Origin: Amaurobius ferox
Taxonomy: Eukaryota > Arthropoda > Arachnida > Araneae > Amaurobiidae
Assembly (NCBI GenBank): GCA_951213105.1
Contig: OX578145.1
Coordinates: 7,491,191-7,555,190 of the forward strand
DNA: 64,000 nucleotides
Direction of reading: 5' to 3'
In this document: piece by piece, positions 1 to 11,636 of the stretch
How the letters are laid out: each line of letters opens with the position of its first letter
How positions within the stretch are numbered: the stretch's first letter is position 1
The notes under the pieces: model-generated
Told to the model about the DNA's origin: nothing
Seen by the model: the letters and a program-made list of their open reading frames with translations, nothing else
Databases searched by the model: none
Made by a program: the position numbers and the translations under genes

Positions 1-292
1 CCACCTGGGAACACCGCGTGCTGTTGGCACTTTCCGGAAACGGTAGCCCCGTGGTTTGCGCACTGGATCTGCACGCTGCCACAACTGCCGCCGTGTTCAT
101 GCGGAGTACGATCACGTTAAACATGTGGGTCCGTAAGTCCTTCCGAGAGGTTGGTGGTAGGGGAAGGAGGGTACGGTCCCTGTGGATGCCTCCCCCACTG
201 GGTTCCGGTCTAAATTGGGTGGCACTTCCCGGCCGTCCAAACAGTTACCTTACACCTTTCTGGTAGGTCGGACGATCTGGGTCTCAACAACA
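1..292 (+). mobile_element. 5S-rRNA-headed SINE, 5' end cut by window edge
   Basis: The first ~30 bases match the 3' end of 5S rRNA (the GGGAACACCGCG segment followed by GTGCTGTTGGC). A central block (about 92-172) recurs at 63,645-63,728 attached to a different tRNA-like head, so it looks like a conserved SINE core domain. From about 205 the sequence becomes a 3' tail (CCGGCCGTCC, then ACACCTTTCTGGTAGG, GGTCTGGGTCTC) ending in (CAA)n. That tail is shared with the LINEs at 55,901-61,005, so the SINE is probably moved by that LINE's machinery. The head lies partly outside the window and no target duplication can be checked. Confidence 0.75.
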
Positions 293-2255
293 ACAACTCA
301 TTCTACATATTTTGCTGTTTACATTCTCCATAAGTGAAAATTACGCTTCGTTGTAGAAATAATCAAAGTTGGATGATCATTTAATCTCAAATATATTGTA
401 ATTGCGTTGTTTCAGTTTGTAGATGCCCAGAATTTATGCAAAAATAATGCGGTTTTAGGACGGATACAACACTAAATATGAATTAAAAAGAACTTTAAAA
501 ATCACGATTTTGACACAAGATGGATGCCATATTTTATTTTGAAGTGGGTCACGTGATCTCTTCATATAATTGTTACGTGATCACTTCATGTAAAAGGTGT
601 AATTATATTAAATTTTATTAAAAAAACTACTGAATATATTTTGCTGAAATTTTTTTATATATTTTATGGGATAATTTGATTATTTCGTAAAACTTTCGAA
701 GCAATAATTTGTGAATTTTAAATCCGCTGAAAAAAATGTTTGAAAAATGAGGTCCCATAGGGTTCTATGTATTTCATTTTTTCAACCCGGATTCAATCCA
801 AAACTAATTGGGTGATATTATTCATTTATATTCCTATAGGTCCCACAGACTGTCTGAACAACATACTAAAATTTCATTTTTATAAAGTCATTTTTACGGC
901 AGTTATCGTGCTAACGGACAGACAAACATACAGACAGAATGAACAAAGTTATAAAATAAACACTTTTCAACTTCGTTGTAAAGTGTTAAAAATCGTCTGC
1001 TGTATAAACTCATTGGGTTTAATCACCGTTACTTAGCAACATGATACATTTTTTTTTCCAAATAAATTTGAAGAAATAATATCGTCTGCATAATGCTATT
1101 TCCATAAGAGGTTCGTTTTTAACACTTTACAACATAGTTTAAAAGTGTTTATGACTTCGTTCACTCTGTCTGTCTGTCCGTTAGCACGATAACTGCCGTA
1201 AAAATGACTTTATCAAAATGAAATTTTAGTATGTTGTTCAGACAGTCTGTGGGACCGGACCTATGGGAATATGAATTAATAATACCACCCAATTAGTTTT
1301 GGATTGAACCCGGGTTAAAAATGTGAAATACAATGAACCCTATGGGACCTAATTTTTCAAACATGTATTAAACTGATTTATAATTCACCAATTGCTTCGA
1401 AAGTTTTAGGAAATATTCAAATTCTCGCATAAAATATATAAAAAAAAAAAATTTCAGCAAAATATAGTCAGTAGTTTTTAAAATAGAAATTAAAATATTA
1501 ATTACACCCTTTATATGAAGAGATCACGTGACCCACTTCAAAATGAAATGTCATCCATCTGGTGTCAAAATCGTGATTTTTAAAGTCCTTTTTAATTCAT
1601 ATTTAGTGTTGTATCCGTCCTAAAACCGCTTTGTTTTTGCTTAAATTCAGTGCATCTACATACTGAAACAACGCAATTACAATATATTTGAGTTTAAATG
1701 ATCATCAAACTTTGATTATTTCTGCAACGAAGCCTACTTTTCACTTATGAAGAATGTAATATTCATTGACACAGAGAAGCAAAACATTTTTTCGATGAAG
1801 TTTTAAGCATAGAGTTAAATTACTTGTACCTCCATGGTTTTTAAATAAAATAAATTATTATAGTATCGTGATGAATGGAAAAAAGTTATGAATGAAATGC
1901 TGCTTGCTGCTTTTGTAGAGAGGGCCAGGCGTGTTATATTTCGATGACGTCATTTGAATGAATCTCATTTGTTTTCGATGAAGTTTTCAAATATAATAAA
2001 TTATTGTAGTATTGTGATAATTTTAAAAATATTACCGAGGAATGTATCGCATTTTAGAGATGTTTAAACCAGGCAATTTATATTTCAATGCCGTCATTTG
2101 AATGAAGTTCATTTTTTTCGATGAAGTTTTAAGTTTTCAAATATAATAAATTAATGTAGTATTGTGATAATTAAAAATATTACCGAAGAATGTATCACAT
2201 TTTAGAGATGTTTAAATAAGATTGCATTGAAGTTGAAAAGTGTTTCATAATCAAT
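293..2255. repeat. Dispersed repeat, two copies head to head forming a long inverted repeat
   Basis: The arm 293-1000 is the approximate reverse complement of 1108-1775, with unique sequence at the centre. The family is marked by a hairpin AACACTTTACAAC...GTTGAAAAGTGTT, a (TCTG)n run, and a GATCACGTGACCC motif. More copies lie at 33,616-34,927, 35,293-35,660 and 37,207-38,180. The right arm continues with a 3' part (1775-2255) that also recurs at 34,390-34,925 and 37,760-38,170. No coding capacity is visible. Terminal structure and class are undetermined. Confidence 0.8.
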
Positions 2256-2257
2256 GC

Positions 2258-2308
2258 TTTATGCATATATATATATATATAATTACTGTATATATATATA
2301 TACATATC
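2258..2308. repeat. (TA)n microsatellite
   Basis: Two blocks of alternating TA separated by a short spacer at the end of the preceding dispersed repeat. Confidence 0.9.
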
Positions 2309-2779
2309 AATTATCCTTAATAGGCTGAAATCTGAGTCATTAAAAAAAAACCACCCATTCGAGAATTATTTGAAAATTTTTCTTGGGTTACAGTTTTGAT
2401 TTCTAGGAAATAAAAGTAAGCCATTAAATAATCTTCGTAGTAAAATCTGGGAATAAGCAAATGTATGTCCTTCTGTGTGTTTATTTTGTAGTCATTTTTA
2501 TTTAATCCTTTACTAGGCGAGCTTTTTAGCTAGTTAAATTAAATACATTTATCAAAATTATGTGGAAAAACATGTACGTTGCACATTAAATATTTATTTT
2601 TATCTCTCAAAGCCCACTTTTCTTTTGCACTGACTAAAAAATACCTACGCGTCCCAGCAGAATTACTTGTACTTCGTCTGCAAGCCCTACCATGGTCAAG
2701 TATTGCGAAAAATGATTCTCATCGAGCCTGCTTTGGCACTTTTTTTATACCCGGAATGATGGAATAAAAGCTTCAGGAA

Positions 2780-2987
2780 ATTTTATTCTAGGTGTAAACT
2801 TTGAATCACGTGATCTGTGATATGCAAGTGAGATTATCCCTTCTCGTACATGCGTCTAACTTTTCGCTATCGATCTGCGTCCACTGCGCCTTTTCGGCAG
2901 CGTCCACCTGCGCACTTTCTTCGCCTCTGTTTCTCGAGCTTTGTTGTTTCTTTCAGCGCCGTGGCGTCATCGCACCCCGTGAGAAAG
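2780..2987 (+). promoter_or_regulatory. Candidate promoter/5' leader of the choline kinase gene
   Basis: This stretch is clearly richer in G, C and CpG than its AT-rich surroundings and leads directly into the choline kinase exon. It contains an E-box palindrome TCACGTGA at about 2803. A pyrimidine tract ending TTTCTTTCAG (to 2956) could be an intron acceptor, in which case the coding exon would start at 2957. Which reading is right needs transcript data. Confidence 0.5.
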
Positions 2988-3079
2988 ATGCGGGATCAGG
3001 CTTACCGGATCTGCCGGGACTACCTCAGCGGATCCTGGAAGAGCATCTCCAGCAGCGACATGGTCTTTCGATCTATCAG
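2850..3079 (+). CDS. Choline kinase, first coding exon
   Basis: The reading frame ending at 3079 encodes a segment beginning MRDQAYRICRDYLSG and continuing with SWKSI and DMVFRSI. This is the conserved start of arthropod choline kinases, just ahead of the GGLSN nucleotide-binding loop. The enzyme phosphorylates choline with ATP in the first step of the CDP-choline route to phosphatidylcholine, in the cytosol. The exon stops in phase 2 at CAG|GTGAGC, a strong donor; a next exon starting with C-GGN-GGN would restore the family's SGG. The likely start is ATG 2988. An in-frame ATG at 2850 adds 46 arginine-rich residues and may simply be leader sequence. The remaining exons were not found in the window, so the downstream sequence may be intron. 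This is the only host exon seen with confidence. Confidence 0.8.
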
Positions 3080-4230
3080 GTGAGCTTGCTTTTTCTTTCC
3101 TCGAACTCACTGATCTTGATCTTTCTCGCTTATTTCATATTAATCTTTACTCATTTTACTGTATAGATACTAATACCAGACAGTAGATTCAGTTTAAAAA
3201 TCATTCGCACCTCATTTCGTGATTTCCTATTTAAACGAATCCAAATTTTTATTTATAGCATTTCTACAGAATGTCTTCATAAATAGCATCTAATTATAAA
3301 GAACACTATTGAACGATTCTTTAGACGCTGAGTAGTGTTTATTTGCATCCGCACTCAGTTTTATAATTTCATATTTTTCTAGTGAAATGTGAGGACGTGC
3401 GTGACTCGGTTCTTTATTTAAAAAAAAAAAATGTAAAAGGATAAGGATTAAATGTTGAGGCTTTGCACAACTAAAGGACGCTTTTCAATAATGCTAAGTA
3501 TGCCAATCATTGCTGCGAAATTACTTCTGAAGGAAAAATCTTTGCTAGTAGAAACACAAATATAACGTTGCCGACATTTGTTTCGGAAGAAAAACGAACT
3601 GTCTTCCTCGAGTTTAACAAGAGCATAACAGACGATTTTACCGGTTTTCTTGTCTCTATTTCCTTCTAAATTGACCGAATTATGTTTACGATCTCATTCG
3701 TATAAGAAATCTTTTGAATTCGTGATTTTGACAGATAAGCGCGTTGACCTGAACTCGTTTTGATCGCTTTCAGAAAGATGTTTTCTTCTGTGTGTAAGGT
3801 GATGTCGAAAATACAGACCACTTGACTCACCCTGAGGTATGAGTATCTGTTTGAGTGGTTGGGAACAATGTGGAAATACTGATTTAAAATGTTAAGTGTA
3901 GATACATTATGCGGAAAATTGAAGTAGATAAAATGTTGACGTCACATGATTCTAACTCGAACGATTCGATATTTTTAAGACAATCATAGTATCATTATAG
4001 TAGCATAATCCTTATTATATTAGTAGCATATCATTTTGTATGGAGAAATAGGATGTTTCAGTCGGAACCATGACGATATTAAAAGTTCTTTATGTACACT
4101 CAATTAACGCAGCTATGTCAAGTACATCCAGAATTTTTTCCAGGAGAGGGGGGGGGGGCTAAAATCGTTTGCATCCAAAATTTAGAGATTACTATCAACC
4201 TTTAATATTTAGAGTTACAAAGTTAAAGAT
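3080..4230 (+). other. Intronic/intergenic sequence, no gene seen
   Basis: AT-rich sequence immediately downstream of the choline kinase splice donor. No coding frame with family resemblance, RNA gene or clear repeat boundary was recognised. A G-run lies near 4146. Confidence 0.6.
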
Positions 4231-5330
4231 CTGATGTGGGCAGCACATGACTTTCCCTGCAGATTCAAATTCATTTTTGTCATTTTTTATTTCATTATGC
4301 ATTAAATAAGATTTAATTGCGGAAATTAACATGGGTACTTTTCTGATATTATATCCAATTTGCCTTTTTAATGCATCTTCGTTTCATTTGGCAACATAAT
4401 TCACTTTAAATTCTTCAGGTCCTTAAAATTCCAAGAAACTAAAATATCTCGAGAACTGTTCATCCTACAGACGGTGTCGAAAGACTCACCCGAGGGCATG
4501 GAGCAGCAAGATGGGCGGCCGGACCCTACAGACGGTGTGGTCAGCCCCATTCGTTTAGTTGTCAAAATTTATCCGAGGAGCACTTAATATATTTCAACAA
4601 TTTTAGTCATTTATATCAGATTCTCGCAAAAATAGTCAGTTATACTTTTTCGAATCATATCGCATCAGGATAACCATCAAGGTCTTTAACTACCAAGTTT
4701 TAAGAAATATTACTAAATATTTTTTTAACTACAATAAAAAATATCTTCATTTTCTAAAAATTAAAATATCTCGAGAATGAACCATCTTAAAGTAATGGGG
4801 TTGATCTTATTCCTTTTGTAGTGAAAAATTACATATCAAACAAATATTTAATTGATATATCTGAGCATATGTAGTATTTTATATTTCATTTTGAATCGGA
4901 TATTTTAGATCTGCGGGCCATTTCGCAAAATAAGACAAATTATTTCTTCCGAATCATATCAAAATCTAACCATCACCACAGTATCCCGCAAGCGACTTAT
5001 TTACCAAATTTTGTGTAATTTGGTCAATTAGTTTGTCAGCTAGAGTGAATGTATACGATTTTTGCGGGCCATTTCGCAAAAAAAGGTAGGTTCCTTTTTT
5101 CTGAATCGTACCAAAATCTAATCAGCATCAGGGTAACCCACATGTAACTTTTCTACCAAATTTTATAAAATGTGGTCAATTGATTTTTGATTTAGAGTGG
5201 ATACATACATTTGCACAGACACACACACACAGGCGTCACGCTAAAAATAGTTTTATGATGTTCTAGAGGTCTCGAAACGTGTAGATCCGTCGAAAACTCC
5301 TATACATTACCGTGTATTGCAGGGAAAGTA
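4231..5330. mobile_element. Hairpin-ended non-autonomous element, copy A
   Basis: One end is CTGATGTGGGCAGCACATG, a small hairpin (ATGTG/CACAT), followed by ACTTTCCCTGCAG. The other end is the reverse complement of TACTTTCCCTGCAATACA, itself part of a longer hairpin. Internal blocks such as TTTTGCGGGCCATTTCGC repeat three times. Copies are at 5826-6397 (inverted), 11,393-11,636 plus 28,539-28,997, 20,064-20,966 and 35,931-36,738. There is no coding capacity. Hairpins at both ends with short subterminal inverted repeats suggest a Helentron-like or other rolling-circle element, but the class is not proven. Confidence 0.7.
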
Positions 5331-5825
5331 ATAACTAAAAAACTAATTCGAAATTTAAAAAATAACGCCGATTTGCACCTATTCGAAACCTAATGTACTT
5401 GTGTACCAAATTTTATGGCCCTCCGACGCATAGATTTCCTTCAAATGACTGCACAGACAGACATATATTTCTTTTTTAAGTGAGAAGATAGAAAGCAATT
5501 TTAATAATTTAGTATTCTGATAGTTTTTTTTTTCGAAAAACCAAAGATTTTTTTCTTAGCGAGTTTTCGTTTCACTTTGCTTACTTCCATTCAAAATATC
5601 TTCTAAACTATAAAATATAGATATGAATAGTAAGTGATAGAGTAGGAAATCCAGTTTCTAGAAAAAAAAATTTTTTTTTTTTCTTTTTACAAGGATTTTA
5701 TAGTTTTTAAGGAATTCACTTATTGCCAAGTTGTAAAATATAAATTAGTAAAATATAATGAAAAGTGATAACTTTTTTTATGTGAATCGGAAACTGAAAT
5801 ATAAACATTCACGGAACATCATTTT

Positions 5826-6397
5826 TACTTTCCCTGCAATACATGATAATGTATAGGGAAAGTATTGGAATCATGTCGAAAATCACAACGAGTTTTCGAC
5901 GGATCTACACGTTTTGGGATCTCTAGAATACGAACAACTATTTTTAGCGTGACGTCTGTGTATCTGTCTGTCTGTGCAATGTATGTATCCACTCTAACTC
6001 AAAAACTAACGAACCAAGTTTCATAAAATTTGGTTGGTATGTCACTTGTGTGTGACCCTGGTGCTGATTAGTTTTTGGTATGGTTCGGGATAAAAGTACC
6101 TGTCATTTTTGCGAAATGACCGCAAAAATTGCCTGTATTTACTCTAACTGAAAAAACTAATGAATCCAATTTTACAAAATTTGGTAGCTAAGTCACTTGC
6201 GGGTTCTAATCAGCACCAGAGTGGTGCTGATTAGAATTTGGAACTATTCGGAAAAAAATAACCTACCTTTTGCGAAATGGCCCGCAAAAATCTTCAAAAT
6301 CTAAAGTAAAAAACTGCGTATTAAATTTAATGAATTATTGAAGAAATAAAGAAAACGTGTATATGAATCTGCTGGGAAAGTCATGCTGCCCATATGA
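5826..6397. mobile_element. Hairpin-ended element, copy B (inverted relative to copy A)
   Basis: It starts TACTTTCCCTGCAATACA with a long terminal hairpin and ends near a decayed CATGCTGCCCATATGAT. Together with copy A it forms a 2.1-kb imperfect inverted repeat around a ~490-bp spacer. It is shorter than copy A and carries two of the GCGGGCCATTTCGC-type internal blocks. Confidence 0.7.
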
Positions 6398-7548
6398 TAT
6401 TTTAAACTTGTATCGATTATATCTCGAAAACTAAAAGTGTTGGCTGTGAACAAACAGTAACCAAGAATTTGTAGCTCTTTGGAAGCCCTAAAGGATGTAT
6501 AGCTGGATTTCAGACAGAGTTCTTAGTTTTTCAAATATATTGGTTATAATTTCGGTATTTTAATGTTTTGACCTGTTAACGTTTCCCAAATGGGAGGGAA
6601 AGATGTTACGAGTGTTGCAGCTCAATAAGTTTCCTTCTTGGTGAAATATCAGTGCACATTTACCGATATTTTGTTTTGTTTTAAAGAAATTAGGAACTGA
6701 AATATACTTGGAGATTCTAAAGGTGTTTAATGATTGATGAGGTTTGAAGAGAAGAAATGAAAGTATGAAATTCAAGCACTTATTTATCTTACGTAATAAA
6801 GAAAGATGTGTGTGTGTGTGCGCGCGCGCAGCCTGTAGCAGGAAAACTATGCGTCGTACGACCATGAAATTTGGTACACAAATTATTCAGGACCATAATA
6901 GGTGAACCTCGGCGCTATTTTTATTATTATATTATACTTTATTTATAATTTCGAATTAATGTTTTAGTTATTTTATGTTATACATCGATTATGTTATACT
7001 TTATTTATAATTTCGAATTAATTTTTGAGTTATTTTATGTTATACACCAATTCAGGCCGATATTTATACAAATAGATTTCTTAGCGCTCTAATTATTATC
7101 ACAAACTTGAACAGAGCCCATATGATGAATAGAAAATTTTTAATGAATTTTTTTAAAAATATATACTTTTGGTGCGTTTTAAATCTTTCCGATTTTTATA
7201 TTACTATATATATAAAATTGACTTTCCATTCCAACGTTCATTTTTATTTTCAACAGTTGCTTAAAATATCGCAGACCACTCCAGAAAAAAATTTTTTTTT
7301 TTATAAACTCATCCGTTGATTCATTACATTTTGTCTTTTATCTAAGGCATGTCTTTGATTTTATGAACGAATATAGCAATCTTTGGACCCAAATGGAGGT
7401 CGAAACGTACGGGGAAATGTACCAGACCCAATTTGTCTAGGGGAGTGGATATTTTGGGATTGGGTGAGAAGGTCTACGTGTTTCGTGTTGTTATGAACTA
7501 TGTGTTAAATATACGGTTAGTTATGATTCTAATATTATTTTTGCTTTT
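6398..7548. other. Non-coding AT-rich sequence with short repeats
   Basis: No gene seen. A (TG)n(CG)n run lies at about 6808-6831. The segment 6785-7060 resembles the insertion that begins at 61,667 (a TGTGTG run, then ATGAAATTTGGTAC and a TCGAATTAATTTTTGAGTTA block), so a repeat family is present. The block TTATACTTTATTTATAATTTC occurs twice in tandem. Confidence 0.6.
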
Positions 7549-7767
7549 GCGGAGAGCGTCTCGAAGACCCAGACCGTCCGACTCATCCGAAGACTTGAGC
7601 AACCATTTGGACGGCCAACGCGGAGAGCGTGTTGTTGTTGAAACCCAGACCGTCCGACCTACCAGAAAGGTGTAGAAAACCCAGACCACACGACCAACCC
7701 AAAGGCTAATGGTAGCTTTCTGTGTGGCCGGTACCAGAAAGGTAACTGTTTGGACGGCGGAGAGCGT
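7549..7767 (-). mobile_element. Two tiny retroposon-tail insertions in one target site
   Basis: The 11-mer GCGGAGAGCGT occurs three times, at 7549-7559, 7620-7630 and 7757-7767. Between them sit two short segments of the LINE/SINE 3' tail on the minus strand: 7560-7619 (no CAA tail) and 7631-7756 (ending in (CAA)3 on the minus strand). The simplest reading is two separate target-primed insertions at the same spot, each duplicating the 11-mer. Neither segment codes for protein. Confidence 0.85.
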
Positions 7768-8160
7768 GTGAAATTTTTAGATCAAAGCTGTTTTAAATTG
7801 TGCTCAAATGTATTATTTAAGCAGCGGGCGCTTATTTCGTTATTTATACGTCGTGCACGCCTAGATTTCGCGCTATTTAAGCAATATGGTGTGAGTATAC
7901 TTTTATATTTAGACCTGCAGATACTAGTTGATATATGGGGGGGGGGGGGGGTAGTGGACTTCGTACCTCCTCTTCGTCGAAGTACGAAGCCAATACGAAG
8001 TTGCACGGCTGGGGCAGAAATGTTCTTTGCAGCGCCGCTTAAACATGCCGAGAGCCGATTTTAAACCGGGAGGTCAGCAACCACGCAGGAAGCTAACCCA
8101 GAGGATAGAAATAGCATCACGAGGCTAATCTGTGAGGTTTCGGTAAGCTTTTACTTGTAA

Positions 8161-9917
8161 CTAGCCGAATATCCGTAGAAAATCAACCGTCTCACAATAA
8201 GCAACTCCTAATAATGTCAATTTTGAATATTTCGCCTTTCACATTCATTCGGCAAATCGAATATTTTGGTGTGCAGAAACCCCCTAAACAAAAAAATATG
8301 GAAAAACTTAGTTCGAAATGAAGATGTGCGAAATTTATCTACTCGTACACCCAATTAAAGTCTCTATCTCATCCCGAAGCATGCTATTTTATCATTTCCC
8401 CTTTCGAATGTTTTACTGTGGAGCACACCCATAAATGAACATTTTTTAATAACTCTGTTCATCTTGAATTTCTTATCAGATGATTGACCCATATACCAAA
8501 TATCAAGCCTCTATCACATTTAGAGGGAAGCGTGTCTCATTTATTCGGAAAATCAAACATATCGGTGTGCGGCTCCCTCTAAAGCAGCAAATATTGGAAA
8601 TCTGAAATTGCGCACTTTCTTCCTTTCAAATTATCTCCCCGTACACCAAATTTGAGGTCTCTATCCTATCGCGAAGCACCTTTCGAACGTTTTTCTCTGT
8701 AGCACCCCTTAAAGGAATATTTTTGAAAAACCATATCCGTCTTAGGTGTTTCAATTAAACGATTAGCCCATATACCAAATTTCAAGCCTCTATCAAATTT
8801 TAAAGCAAGCGTTTCTCATTTGTTCGGCAAATCGAACATTTCAGTTCGCGGCACCCCCTAGAGTAGCAAATATTGAAAATCTGAAATTGCACACTTTCTT
8901 CCTTTCGAACGGTTTACCCATACACTAAATTTGAAGTCTCTATCTCATCGCAAAGCAGAGTTGCCGAATTTTAGCCAGGCCAAAAAAAGCGGTTTTAACC
9001 GCTTAAAAAAAAGCCGGTTTTTATTAAGAAAAGGTGGTTTTACAGCTAATTGACATTAAATTTGCATTACTTTATCTTTGCACTCCTGAATGTTTATATA
9101 AACTTCTATTAAATATTACCAAGTACACAAGATTTTACGACCACTAGAAAAATACTATGAAGGTAATATGTCTAAAAGGAAAAAAATATATACATTGATG
9201 AGAATGCATTAAATTAGACACCAAGATGGTGTTTTGAAAGCCTCTGTTACATAATGCATAGCTCTACATTACATATACTACACATTTTAAAGACTATAAT
9301 TAATTGAACAGACAAATCATCACACATCAAAAAGGAAAAAAATCAATTTTACTTCAAAAAGGAAAAACAATTTTTTCACACACTACTATTTACATACTGC
9401 TAACAAGAGAGAGCAATAAAAAAAGGTTAAAAATTGTTCTCAAATTAAAACTTGTTAAAATAAATTTTTGAAAAGCTTAATGCTATTCAAAAGAGTTTAT
9501 GCATATGTTATTCCCCATACTGTTTTCAATAGTGATAGATAGTGTTTTTTATTAAATGACTTTATGCATGATTTTAAATATTTATAAGTGAAAATAAGAC
9601 TCTTACATATCAATAAAATCCTTAAAATTAGTTAACTAATAAGATATATCACTAAGCAACTGTTGTCCTAAAATAAAATATTTCATTATTTAAAGCAGTA
9701 ACATTTTTTAAAAAATGTGTTCAAGGCCAGTAACCAAGTAAAACAGTTGGTGTGCCTTTTTAAAATTTAGCTGGCTTTTTTGCACTAGCAGGTATTCCAA
9801 TATTAATGTTTTCATTATTGAGAAATAAAGTTATTTATTAAATTCTAACCCTAAAATACCTTTAAAATTAGTTAAAGAACACTTAAAAATGTATAATTTA
9901 AAATTAAAATCCTTCAC

Positions 9918-9948
<31 letters not shown>

Positions 9949-10241
9949 GCCAATTTTGGCCCAAAAAAAGCCAATTTTGGCCAATAAAAGCCACCGGTGT
10001 GGCTTTTATTAATTTTAGCTGGCTTTTTTGCAACCCTGTCGCAAAGTATGCTTTACTATCATTTCACTTTTTGAACATTTTGGTGTGGAGCACCCCCTCT
10101 AGAGAACGTTTTCGAAAAATTCGATTTTCCCAGGGAGTTTATCGAACGACCGAGCCGTGTACCAAATTGCAAGTCTCTATCTATTCGGAAAGTGCCTAAA
10201 AAAAGCGTGACAGACAGACGGACACTTGGCAGTTAGTATAT
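8161..10241 (-). mobile_element. Helitron-like element with internal ~295-bp satellite units
   Basis: On the minus strand the element ends in GGTATTCGGCTAG-type sequence (CTAG then T), preceded by a small GTTGA/TCAAC-type hairpin best seen in the copy ending at 41,711. This fits a Helitron 3' end (CTRR after a hairpin, insertion next to T). The other end carries GACAGACAGACGGACACTTGG. The interior is several copies of a ~295-bp unit, recognised by ACCAAATTTGAAGTCTCTATC. It is interrupted by the hAT insertion at 8956-10,038. No RepHel frame is present, so it is non-autonomous. Confidence 0.7.
8956..10038. mobile_element. Non-autonomous hAT transposon with perfect 8-bp duplication
   Basis: The element starts CAGAGTTGCC and ends with the complement of CAGGGTTGC, giving short terminal inverted repeats of the form CAGRGTTGC. 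It is flanked by the perfect 8-bp direct repeat TCGCAAAG (8948-8955 and 10,039-10,046), as expected for hAT transposases. Deleting the element plus one repeat restores a normal satellite unit of the surrounding Helitron-like element. The interior is AT-rich and non-coding, with a long T run near 9920-9944 and AAGCCAATTTTGGC-type subterminal repeats. Confidence 0.9.
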
Positions 10242-10242
10242 A

Positions 10243-10432
10243 CTAGCCGAATACCCGTTGAAAATCCACAGTCTCGCAATAAGCAACCCCCGAATAATGT
10301 AAATTTTTGAATAATTCGCGTTTCACATTTATTCGGCAAATCGAATATTTTCGAGTGCAGAACCCCCTAAAGAAGTAAATATTGGGAACATAAGTTGCGC
10401 ATTTCTTCCTTTTGAACTAACTACTCGTACGC
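10243..10432 (-). mobile_element. Truncated second Helitron-like copy
   Basis: Begins with the same CTAGCCGAATACCCGTTGAAA end directly next to the previous element and loses similarity around the GTACGCCAGTAG at 10,427-10,438. Confidence 0.65.
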
Positions 10433-11392
10433 CAGTAGTAAAATTGTGGGTGTTCTGCTGCAAAGGCGGAGCAAAATCGCCTCCAAGAGGGAATGTCATA
10501 ATCCTGAATCTAGGGAGAAAAGGTGTTTTTTTTGTAAGTTAGAAACTTTTTTCGGGTGGCAACGATTTTGTGGTCTTCTACGAGGGTATTGTTTTTTAGG
10601 CATAATGAGGTAAAGGAGGGGGATGGAATAGAAACTATTTTAAGAATGGCAACAGCTGCTCCTCACCTACGGAGGAGAAGCAGTACCATCAGCGCCCCCT
10701 AGCGGCGAAAAGCGGAACTATTGAGGATGGAACTTGGGATTTTTTTTAAGTATTGAAGAAACTTTTTGGAGGTGGCAACACCTGGGATTCTGTGTCAGAG
10801 AATTTATGGAACCATCAGCGCCCCCTAGCGTCTGAAACTTAAAGCTGGAACTTCGAAATGGAATATTTCTAGGCTAATTATTTTTTTTTTACTAATATTG
10901 AAAGGTGATACTGTTATGTATGTTTAGCATTCAGGTTGCAGTACCTATGGTAACGTTAAGATTTCTGGACCGGAAGATTTCTGTGGTATACGCAGCGCCA
11001 CATCGTGGTGGAAACTTAAAGGATGGAGATTTTTTAAAGTTAATTAAATTAAGTGGTTAAGTACTGAATATCCCTCCGCCAAGAGAGAAAAAAAGGAGTT
11101 CTTACGCTATCCCACCACTAAGATAACTTAGTTATTTTAAAGATGGTTATGAACTGTGAAGTTAACTGGGAGAATCTCGCGCCATCGTGATGAAGGGAGA
11201 TAGATGATACTTGAGAATTTCTTAAAACACAACTGTAAGTTTTCGAACTTCCAAAATTTAACAAAAATGTTTCAAAAATTGTAAAAAACAACCAAATTGT
11301 GCGTTTTTTGAGTAACTTGAATTTCGGGGATTGTGGAATTTCTCTATGGGAAATAACATGGGTTTTCACACTTTTGTAAATTTTTTACAAAA
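10433..11392. other. Non-coding region with repeated AGCGCCCCCTAGCG motifs
   Basis: No gene seen. The motif AGCGCCCCCTAGCG occurs at about 10,691 and 10,817, with a related CAGCGCCACATCGTGG near 10,995. A similar GTGCCCCCTAGCGG is at about 50,565. The neighbouring text suggests degenerate repeats of one family. Confidence 0.55.
10689..10830. promoter_or_regulatory. Two CTCF-like motifs
   Basis: AGCGCCCCCTAGCGG (10,691-10,705) and AGCGCCCCCTAGCG (10,817-10,830) read on the minus strand as CCGCTAGGGGGCGCT, very close to the CTCF core known from animals. Whether they are bound is unknown; they may simply be part of a repeat. Confidence 0.3.
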
Positions 11393-11636
11393 AAACTGAT
11401 GTGGGCAGCACATGACTTTCCTTATATAATGCAATGAATTTACTACTTTTACAGTAAAATAAAAAAAAAATATTATTTTTATAGTAGTTATTTATATTCT
11501 TTCCAAGATATTGAATTTTCGTCAATGAGTCGTCATTTTCCATGTCGTTATCATCAATGAGTCGTCATTGATTTAGCGTCATTTTTATCCATTTGGCGAG
11601 TTTTTCCCTAATTTAGCAACATTTAAAAAAGTCGTC
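11393..11636. mobile_element. Hairpin-ended element copy C, left half (split by the Polinton)
   Basis: Begins CTGATGTGGGCAGCACATG and is the reverse complement of the end of copy E (about 20,740-20,966). It stops at the Polinton boundary and resumes at 28,539. It is therefore the older target into which the Polinton inserted. Confidence 0.85.

Noticed and set aside
18..266. 82-residue open frame at the window start
   Set aside because: It lies over the 5S-headed SINE and its tail; no protein family resemblance.
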